Shown: positions 1 through 5,429 of the stretch, piece by piece
Numbering within the stretch: position 1 is the stretch's first letter
How the letters are laid out: every line of letters starts with the position of its first letter
NCBI GenBank assembly: GCA_041655055.1
Contig: JBBAGE010000128.1
Location: forward strand, 1-6,582
Direction: 5' to 3'
Length of the DNA stretch: 6,582 bases
Origin: JBBAGE01 sp041655055
GTDB lineage: Bacteria > Pseudomonadota > Alphaproteobacteria > Rhodobacterales > Rhodobacteraceae
Notes under the pieces: model-generated
The model's database searches: none
What the model was told of the DNA's origin: nothing
The model's input: the letters and a program-made list of their open reading frames with translations, nothing else
Translations under genes and position numbers: made by a program

Positions 1-1998
1 GCGCACCAGGGTTTCGGCCTGATTGACCAGCGCGTCCTTTTCGGCCAACGACAGGTTGCCGCGCGCGCTGATATAGATGATGGCCTGATCGGGCTCGGTC
101 GGCTCCATGAATGTGGTGCCGTTATTGGCCGCGCCATACCAAAGGAAAATCCCGGCAACCGTGGCCATCACCGCGCCGATGGCGGCCAGCGCGCTGATCG
201 GGCTGCGCACGATGATATGGGTCAGCCGCCCCGCCAGATTGCGCGATTCGCCCGCCTCGGGCGGGGGTGGCGCGGGCGGGGGGCGCAGCGCGCCCATGGC
301 GATCGAGGTGGCGATTGTGCCCACAAGAAACAGCGCCCCACCCGGCACATGGGCCAGCCAGCCTGCGCGCGGTGATACCCCGCCAAAGATAAAGCCGGGA
401 TTGATCAGTTGGAGACAGGCGACAAACAGCACCCCCGCCGCCAGTGCCGCGATCCCCAGCCGCAGGGGCAGCGGCAGATGGGCGCGCAGCAATGCGCTTG
501 CGCGTTCCATCACCCGCGCAAACCGCCCCGTGACCCCGCCCATCACCGGCACATAGATCAGCGTCACCAAAAGCGAGGCCGTCAGAACCGTAATGATCGT
601 CACCGGCAGCATGCCCATGAATTCGCCCGCCACACCGGGCCAGAACAGCATTGGCAGGAAGGCGCAAAGCGTGGTCGCGGTCGAACTGGTGATCGGCCAG
701 AACAGGCGTTTGGCCGCATCGGTATAGGCCTGCATCTGGCCTGCGCCCTCGGCAAGCCGGCGGTCGGCATATTCGACGACGACGATCGCGCCATCGACCA
801 AAATCCCCACCGCAAGGATCAGCGCGAACATCACGATATTGGAAATCGTGACCCCGAACAGCCCCAGCAGAATAAAGGCCAGAAGAAACGATGTCGGAAT
901 CGCAAACCCCACCAGCAGCGCCGATCTGATCCCCAGAGATCCCAAAATCACGATCATCACCAGCGCCACCGCGGTCAGCACCGCGCCCTCAAGCTGGCTG
1001 ACCACTTCGGTGACCTGAACCGAACGATCATTCGATGTGCCGACGCTGATCGCCGCGCGCATGTCATCGGGCCAGCTTGTATATTCCGCCGCCACCGCGT
1101 CGCGCACCAATGCGGCCGTGTCGATGACGTTGAACCCTTTGCGCTTGACCACCTGAAGCGCCACGGTCGTATCGCCATTATAGCGCGCCGTGCCGGTGCG
1201 ATCGGCAAATGTCATGCGCACCTCGGCCAGATCGCCCAGCGTGACCACCCGATCGCCGTTGGTTTTCACCGGCAGGGCGTGGATATCATCGGGCCGCGCG
1301 AAGGCGCCTGGGATTTTCAGCGCATAGCTGCCTTGGGCGGTTTCGACCTCGCCGGCCGCGATCAACTGATTGTTGGCGCGGATGATGGATATTAGCTCGC
1401 TTGCGGTAAGGTTATGGGTCTCAAGCCGCAGCGGATCGATGATCACCTCGACCATTTCATCGCGAAAACCGGTCAGCGTGGCCTCTAGCACCGGCTCTAA
1501 TGTCTCAAGCGCATCTTGCATGGCGCGCGCGGCGCGCACCAGCGTGCGCTCGGGCACGTCGCCGGTAAGCTGCACGATGATGATCGGAAATTGCGAGAAA
1601 TTGAATTCATTGATCGAATAGCTTTCGGCGCCCGCGGGAAATTCCGCCTCGGCCCGGTTCATCCGGTCGCGCACATCGGCAAGGATCGCGGATTTGTCCC
1701 AGCCGAATTCAAATTCCAGCCACAGTCCCGCGTAATTTTCCGCCGCCGTGGCCGACAGCGATTTCAACCCCTCAAGATCGGCCATTTCCGATTCCATCGG
1801 CCGGATCACCAGGCGTTCGCTGTCTTGCGCGGAAATGCCGGGAAAGGGGACCGACACGAACAGCCCCGGGATTTCGATATCGGGATCGCCCTCTTTGGGC
1901 AGGCCGGTATAGGACAGCGTGCCCGCAATCAGCGTCAGCGCGATAAAGGCCATGACCATGCGGGCATGCCGCCCGGCCCAGTCAATGATCGCGTTCAT
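1..1998 (-). CDS. RND-family efflux transporter permease subunit (partial, C-terminal half outside window)
   Basis: Inner-membrane proton-driven pump of the AcrB/CzcA (RND) superfamily, expected to export drugs, metals or other toxic compounds with the adaptor encoded just upstream. The 666 visible residues give TM1 at about 13-30, the first porter region (about 35-330, with the familiar SVPFPGISAQDSERLV stretch at 49-64), TM2-TM6 (about 338-486) and the beginning of the second half (TM7 about 599-620, then the second porter domain with ISARGNLS at 643-650). The TM4 motif reads VGILVDGAIVVVE (397-409): Asp402 matches the essential first Asp of AcrB, while the second acidic position is Gly403, as in CzcA-like pumps. 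Residues 512-580 form an extra hydrophobic, proline-rich insert between the halves. The ATG at 1998 overlaps the adaptor stop (ATGA), so the two are probably translationally coupled. The frame runs open to base 1, so the gene is cut by the window and not visibly broken. Substrate cannot be told from the sequence. Confidence 0.95.
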   Translation of the reverse strand, partial: MNAIIDWAGRHARMVMAFIALTLIAGTLSYTGLPKEGDPDIEIPGLFVSVPFPGISAQDSERLVIRPMESEMADLEGLKSLSATAAENYAGLWLEFEFGWDKSAILADVRDRMNRAEAEFPAGAESYSINEFNFSQFPIIIVQLTGDVPERTLVRAARAMQDALETLEPVLEATLTGFRDEMVEVIIDPLRLETHNLTASELISIIRANNQLIAAGEVETAQGSYALKIPGAFARPDDIHALPVKTNGDRVVTLGDLAEVRMTFADRTGTARYNGDTTVALQVVKRKGFNVIDTAALVRDAVAAEYTSWPDDMRAAISVGTSNDRSVQVTEVVSQLEGAVLTAVALVMIVILGSLGIRSALLVGFAIPTSFLLAFILLGLFGVTISNIVMFALILAVGILVDGAIVVVEYADRRLAEGAGQMQAYTDAAKRLFWPITSSTATTLCAFLPMLFWPGVAGEFMGMLPVTIITVLTASLLVTLIYVPVMGGVTGRFARVMERASALLRAHLPLPLRLGIAALAAGVLFVACLQLINPGFIFGGVSPRAGWLAHVPGGALFLVGTIATSIAMGALRPPPAPPPPEAGESRNLAGRLTHIIVRSPISALAAIGAVMATVAGIFLWYGAANNGTTFMEPTEPDQAIIYISARGNLSLAEKDALVNQAETLVR

Positions 1999-3080
1999 GG
2001 ATAGGACTCGCGCAGATCGGGCAGGATTTCCACCCCGTCGCGCACATATTCCTGCCCCACCACGATCACCTGGGCCACATCGGGCAGGCCGGCCACCCAT
2101 ATGCCGCCCGGCGCATCGCGCAGCACGCTGACCGGGGCAAAACGGGCACGCATATCGCCATCCACCAGCCGCACGCCGATGATGCCGGCATCATCCAGCG
2201 TCAGCGCCGATTGCGGCAGCAGATGCGCAGGCTCAACCCCCGTGGCAATCGCGATCTGGGCCGATTGGCCGTCGCGGATCGCAAGATCGGGGTTGGGCAA
2301 TTCGATATCGACCTGAAAGGTGCGGGTCATCGGATCGGCGGTGCGCGACACGAAACTTACGCGCCCGGCCACTTCGCGCCCCGACATCAGCCGGCCTTGG
2401 GCTGCCGCGCCGGGCGTGATCCGGTCGATATCACCCTCGGAAATGAAACCCACCAATTTGATCGGATCAAGCTGGAACACCGTGGCGCACAGCGTGCCCG
2501 CCGCCAGAAACGATCCGATCTCGGCGCTGTCGGTTTCTAAAATGCCCGCAAAAGGCGCGCGGATGTTCAACCGCGCCAGTTCGGTCTGCGCGGCCTTGAC
2601 GCCGGCCAGCGCGCGTTCATGGCCTGCGCGCGCGATGATCAGCCGGTTTTGCGAGGCAAAGCCATCAAGCGCAAGCTGTTCGGCCTGCGCCAGTTCGGTC
2701 TGCGCGGAGGCGAGCGCGGCCTCGGCCTCGGCCAGTGCGGCGTCGCGGATGCCGGGATCAAGCTGGCAAAGCAGATCGCCCTGATCCACGCGCGCGCCCC
2801 GGCGCAGCGGTTCGGAAATCACGGTGGATGTGGTCTCGGCCCGCACTTCGACCCGGCGCGCGGCCTCGGTCACGCCGCGCAAGGTCACGATCCGCTCCAG
2901 CGGCTGGGCGCGCGCATTCAGCGCCACAACCGGCACCCCTTGCGCGGTGGTATCCGCAGGCGCCTCGGCCGCAACCGGATCGGGGCTTTGCGCCAGCAGG
3001 CGCAGCCATGGCCGCTCGAATATGAACAGATACAGGGCCGCAAGCACCAAAAGCGCCGTGATTGCATGGGAAAAGCGCAT
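1995..3080 (-). CDS. RND efflux periplasmic adaptor subunit (membrane fusion protein, HlyD/AcrA type)
   Basis: 361-residue adaptor that should link the inner-membrane pump encoded downstream to an outer-membrane channel. Residues 5-21 form an uncleaved signal anchor or signal peptide; there is no Cys for a lipobox, so it is not a lipoprotein like AcrA. First lipoyl half about 78-109 (ending GDLLCQLDPG), alpha-helical hairpin about 110-170 (Ala/Glu/Gln rich, coiled-coil-like), second lipoyl half 171-205 starting with LNIRAPFAGI, beta-barrel about 206-285 including SRTADPMTRTFQV (245-257), then a membrane-proximal domain to the end. Length is typical. The start is well fixed: an in-frame TGA sits directly before the ATG, and a GAGG Shine-Dalgarno lies five bases upstream. 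First gene of the efflux operon; its TGA stop is shared with the ATG of the pump. Substrate unknown. Confidence 0.95.
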   Translation of the reverse strand: MRFSHAITALLVLAALYLFIFERPWLRLLAQSPDPVAAEAPADTTAQGVPVVALNARAQPLERIVTLRGVTEAARRVEVRAETTSTVISEPLRRGARVDQGDLLCQLDPGIRDAALAEAEAALASAQTELAQAEQLALDGFASQNRLIIARAGHERALAGVKAAQTELARLNIRAPFAGILETDSAEIGSFLAAGTLCATVFQLDPIKLVGFISEGDIDRITPGAAAQGRLMSGREVAGRVSFVSRTADPMTRTFQVDIELPNPDLAIRDGQSAQIAIATGVEPAHLLPQSALTLDDAGIIGVRLVDGDMRARFAPVSVLRDAPGGIWVAGLPDVAQVIVVGQEYVRDGVEILPDLRESYP

Positions 3081-3085
3081 TCAAG

Positions 3086-3089
3086 CCTC
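3086..3089 (-). promoter_or_regulatory. Shine-Dalgarno of the adaptor gene
   Basis: On the minus strand GAGG lies five bases before the ATG at 3080. Together with the in-frame TGA at 3083-3081, it fixes the adaptor start. Confidence 0.6.
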
Positions 3090-3251
3090 GCACGAACCGA
3101 TCAATGAACGACAATCCCCGCCCGGATCTTTGACATTACCCTGCCCAGATGTGGCGTGGAATCGGCTTTTCAACATGGCAGGTGGTGCAAACATGCGCAA
3201 CATCACGCGCATCACGGTGCTTTGTTGTCGCGCACAGGCTTTCACACGCAC

Positions 3252-3281
3252 TTGGCAAGCCAAACCCGTTCAGGGTAAGAG
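3252..3281 (+). promoter_or_regulatory. Weak candidate sigma70-like promoter for the yfgM-like gene
   Basis: TTGGCA (3252-3257, five of six to the -35 consensus) is followed after 18 bases by TAAGAG (3276-3281, three of six to the -10). Transcription would start about 25 bases before the GTG at 3314. The -35 lies inside the TTGGC/GCCAA dyad, so a repressor could in principle cover it. The -10 match is poor; treat as a guess. Confidence 0.2.
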
Positions 3282-3313
3282 AGGGCAGGAACACGCGAAA
3301 AGGCAGGCCTCTG

Positions 3314-3970
3314 GTGAGCAATACAGACAGTTTCATCGATGAAGTAACGCAAGAAGTTCAGCGCGACCGTCTGTTTGCCCTGATGCGCCGCTACGGCTGG
3401 ATCGGCATCGTCGCCATTTTGGCGCTTGTGGGCTATGCCAGTTGGTCGGAATGGGAAAAATCCCGTCAGGCCGCACAGGCGCAGGCACTGGGTGACAGCA
3501 TTCTGGCCGCCCTGGCGGTTGAGGATAACCCCGGCCCGGCGCTGGCCGCAATCGAGGCGGATGGCGAAGCAGGGGCCATCGTGGCGTTGCTGGCCGCGGC
3601 CAATGGTGGCGATGAGGCGGCAGCACAGCTTGGCGCGATGGCCAATGATCCGGCCCTGCGCCCGATTTACCGCGATCTTGCGGCGCTGCGGGCCGTGATG
3701 CTCAGCGCCGATACCACCGCGCCCGATGACCGGATTGCGGCCCTGACCCCGCTTGCCCGCCCCGGCGCGCCCTACCGCGTGCTGGCCGAAGAACAGATCG
3801 CTTTGGCCGAAATCGAGGCCGGCCGGCAAACCGATGCCGTCGCGCGCCTGACCCGGATTTCCGAGGATAACGAGGCGGGCGTCGCGCTCCAGCGCCGCGT
3901 GGCACAATTGCTGGTGGCGCTCGATGATGTCGCCCAGGGCGCGGAACCGGCAGGCAACAGTCAGAATTAA
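3314..3970 (+). CDS. YfgM-like / TPR_21-type single-pass membrane protein upstream of BamB
   Basis: 218-residue protein with a short cytoplasmic N-terminus rich in charge (1-27, SNTDSFIDEVTQEVQRDRL), one transmembrane helix at about 28-44, and a periplasmic Ala-rich helical region to the end whose last part (about 156-203) looks like degenerate TPR helices. In E. coli YfgM is an inner-membrane protein associated with the SecYEG translocon and the chaperone PpiD, and lies directly before bamB; the same order and topology here support the assignment, though sequence similarity to the E. coli protein looks low. The GTG at 3314 is chosen because an N-terminus beginning SNTDSFIDEVT resembles what I remember for rhodobacterial homologues, and AGG lies six bases upstream. 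The open frame extends back to an ATG at 3149, but the added 55 residues (Arg/Cys/His rich) do not look like a protein start. Exact role in this organism is inferred. Confidence 0.85.
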   Translation: MSNTDSFIDEVTQEVQRDRLFALMRRYGWIGIVAILALVGYASWSEWEKSRQAAQAQALGDSILAALAVEDNPGPALAAIEADGEAGAIVALLAAANGGDEAAAQLGAMANDPALRPIYRDLAALRAVMLSADTTAPDDRIAALTPLARPGAPYRVLAEEQIALAEIEAGRQTDAVARLTRISEDNEAGVALQRRVAQLLVALDDVAQGAEPAGNSQN

Positions 3971-4041
3971 CGCCACAGGCACCGGCGCGGGGTCTGAGGC
4001 GCGCGCCACCAGATAGCATGGAAATCAAAGGGGCGGACAGC
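3971..4041 (+). other. 71-base spacer between the yfgM-like gene and bamB
   Basis: The spacer carries a weak GGCGCG/CGCGCC dyad (3984-3989 and 4002-4007) with a 12-base loop and no following T run, so it is not a terminator of the usual kind. No promoter was recognised. Read-through from the yfgM-like gene into bamB is therefore the simplest view. Confidence 0.4.
4027..4033 (+). promoter_or_regulatory. Shine-Dalgarno deciding the bamB start
   Basis: AAAGGGG sits eight bases before the ATG at 4042. The earlier in-frame ATG at 4018 has no purine-rich site before it, so 4042 is preferred. Confidence 0.55.
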
Positions 4042-5361
4042 ATGGCGGGGATCAGATCAGCAGGCGGCATCATTTCATTGCTGGTGCTTGCAGCTTGCGC
4101 ACAACCGCAGGAAATCCTGCCCGGCGAACGGCTGGATCTGCGTGCGGGGCTTTTGTCCGATGATGGCACGGCCGCGCGGATGAATGAAAGCCGGCCGATC
4201 AGCCTGCCCGCGCCGCGCACGAACGATAGTTGGACGCATCGCGCCGGCACCGCCAGCCACCGCATTGCGCATCCGGCGCTTGGGGCGGGCACCACACCGG
4301 TCTGGGTGGCCGATGTCGGGCAGGGCAATGCCCGCCGCCACCGTATCACTGCCGATCCGGTGGTGGCCGGCGGTCGGGTGTTCACGCTTGACAGCCGCGC
4401 CACGATCACTGCGACATCCGCCGCCCAGGGCGCGACGCTTTGGGCCGCCGATCTGACCCCGCCGGGCGAACGCACCGACAGCGCCTCGGGCGGTGGCCTG
4501 GCCACGGCGGACGGGCGGGTTTTTGTCACCACCGGCTTTGGCGAACTGGTCGCGGTCGATGCGGCCAGCGGCGGGATCTTGTGGCGTCAGCGGCTTGAGG
4601 CCGGGGCCACCGGTGCGCCAACGGTTGCAGGCGGCGTGGTCTATGTCGTGTCCAAGGATAACCGCGCCTGGGCAATTGATGCACAGGATGGCAAGGTGCG
4701 CTGGCAGTTTACCGGCACGCCGTCGCCTTCGTCCATCGTGGGCGGCGCTGGGCCTGCGATTGGCGACACGCTTGCGATCTTTCCCTTTACCTCGGGCGAA
4801 GTGGTGGCCACATTCCGCAACGGCGGGGCTGAACGGTGGCGCTCGCGCGTGATGGGCCAGCGCCCGGGTCAGGCCTATGCCGGTATCACCAGCATCGCCG
4901 CCGATCCGGTGATCGTGGGCAATACGGTCTATGCGGCCAATGCTTCGGGCCGGGTGGCGGCCCTGTCGCTTGACAGCGGCAATCCGGTCTGGACCGCGCG
5001 CGAAGGCGCCACATCGCCGCTCTGGGTCGAAGGCGGCTCGGTGTTCTTTGTCTCTGATCAAGGGGAATTGCTCCGCCTCGATGCCAGCAGCGGCGCGCGG
5101 ATCTGGGGCGTGCCACTGCCCTATCAAGTGACCGATAACCCCCGCCGCCAGCGTGATGTGCATGTGCATTATGGCCCGGTTCTGGCCGGTGGCCGGTTGT
5201 GGGTGGCCTCGTCCGACGGGCTCATGCGCGCCTTCAGCCCCGAAAACGGCGCGCAGATCACGGCCGCCGAAATTCCGGCGGGCGCGGCAGCGAACCCGGT
5301 GGTGGCAGGCGGCACCTTGTTCGTGGTGTCGGCCGCGGGGCGGTTGCACGCTTACCGCTAG
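4042..5361 (+). CDS. bamB: Outer membrane protein assembly factor BamB (PQQ-like beta-propeller lipoprotein)
   Basis: 439-residue lipoprotein of the BAM complex, which folds beta-barrel proteins into the outer membrane; BamB acts on the periplasmic side and binds BamA. With the start at 4042 the signal peptide is MAGIRSAGGIISLLVLAAC, with lipobox LAAC and acylated Cys19. A low-complexity linker (about 20-85) precedes eight propeller blades, each with a G-G/D/N-x-hydrophobic strand, at about residues 110, 158, 197, 241, 293, 331, 383 and 423; several show the PQQ-type pattern of DAxxGxxxW (for example 173-181, 213-221). A DVHVHYGP stretch (372-379) lies before blade seven. It is somewhat longer than E. 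coli BamB (392), mainly at the N-terminus. An in-frame ATG at 4018 would add eight residues but lacks a ribosome site. Flanked by the yfgM-like gene and der as in enterobacteria. A PQQ-dependent dehydrogenase is unlikely, because the protein is a lipoprotein, is short, and lies in this context. Confidence 0.93.
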   Translation: MAGIRSAGGIISLLVLAACAQPQEILPGERLDLRAGLLSDDGTAARMNESRPISLPAPRTNDSWTHRAGTASHRIAHPALGAGTTPVWVADVGQGNARRHRITADPVVAGGRVFTLDSRATITATSAAQGATLWAADLTPPGERTDSASGGGLATADGRVFVTTGFGELVAVDAASGGILWRQRLEAGATGAPTVAGGVVYVVSKDNRAWAIDAQDGKVRWQFTGTPSPSSIVGGAGPAIGDTLAIFPFTSGEVVATFRNGGAERWRSRVMGQRPGQAYAGITSIAADPVIVGNTVYAANASGRVAALSLDSGNPVWTAREGATSPLWVEGGSVFFVSDQGELLRLDASSGARIWGVPLPYQVTDNPRRQRDVHVHYGPVLAGGRLWVASSDGLMRAFSPENGAQITAAEIPAGAAANPVVAGGTLFVVSAAGRLHAYR

Positions 5362-5375
5362 GGCCAAGGCCCTTT
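5360..5375 (+). terminator. Short hairpin over the bamB stop codon (possible attenuator or weak terminator)
   Basis: AGGGCC-AA-GGCCCT (5360-5373) is a perfect inverted repeat; folded, it gives a five-base-pair AGGGC/GCCCT stem with a CAAG tetraloop. The left arm includes the last two bases of the bamB TAG. Only three T's (5373-5375) follow before C's, so it is a poor intrinsic terminator. It may instead reduce read-through into der or protect an mRNA 3' end. Confidence 0.35.
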
Positions 5376-5429
5376 CCTGCGCGCGGGCTTTGGTGTATCG
5401 CAACCCTCTGAAAGTGAGAACGCGTCATC

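Larger units (their letters stand above)
3081..3313. promoter_or_regulatory. Divergent intergenic control region between the efflux operon and yfgM-bamB-der
   Basis: The 233 non-coding bases must hold the minus-strand promoter for the adaptor/pump operon and the plus-strand promoter for the yfgM-like gene, unless either is transcribed from further away. A perfect TTGACA is present on the plus strand at 3130-3135, but no recognisable -10 hexamer follows at 16-18 bases. Two small dyads are visible: ATGCGC/GCGCAT (3193-3198 and 3207-3212, 8-base spacer) and TTGGC/GCCAA (3252-3256 and 3259-3263, 2-base spacer). No convincing minus-strand promoter hexamers were found, and no good small gene. Function as a control region is inferred from gene orientation. 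Confidence 0.6.

Noticed and set aside
409..1395. 328-codon plus-strand open frame, very rich in Arg, His and Gln
   Set aside because: It is the antisense shadow of the RND permease, whose translation matches the family over its whole length. The composition is typical of a GC-rich antisense frame.
3130..3158. TTGACA at 3130 as a full sigma70 promoter
   Set aside because: The -35 is perfect, but the bases at the -10 distance (GGCGTG and neighbours) do not resemble a -10 hexamer.
3149..3313. N-terminal extension of the yfgM-like frame back to ATG 3149
   Set aside because: The added residues do not look like a cytoplasmic start of this family, and the GTG at 3314 has a better-placed ribosome site and the expected N-terminus.
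3136..3336. Minus-strand 66-codon frame with a signal-like N-terminus and a CxxCH haem-c motif (CTTCH)
   Set aside because: It has no ribosome site, begins inside the yfgM-like coding sequence, has no other cytochrome features, and CxxCH alone arises easily by chance in a short frame.
3984..4007. GGCGCG/CGCGCC dyad as a terminator after the yfgM-like gene
   Set aside because: Short stem, 12-base loop and no T run; GC-rich dyads of this size are common by chance here.
4075..5403. 442-codon minus-strand open frame opposite bamB
   Set aside because: Antisense shadow of bamB; its Arg/His/Ala-rich composition has no recognisable domain, while the plus strand gives a clear lipoprotein propeller.
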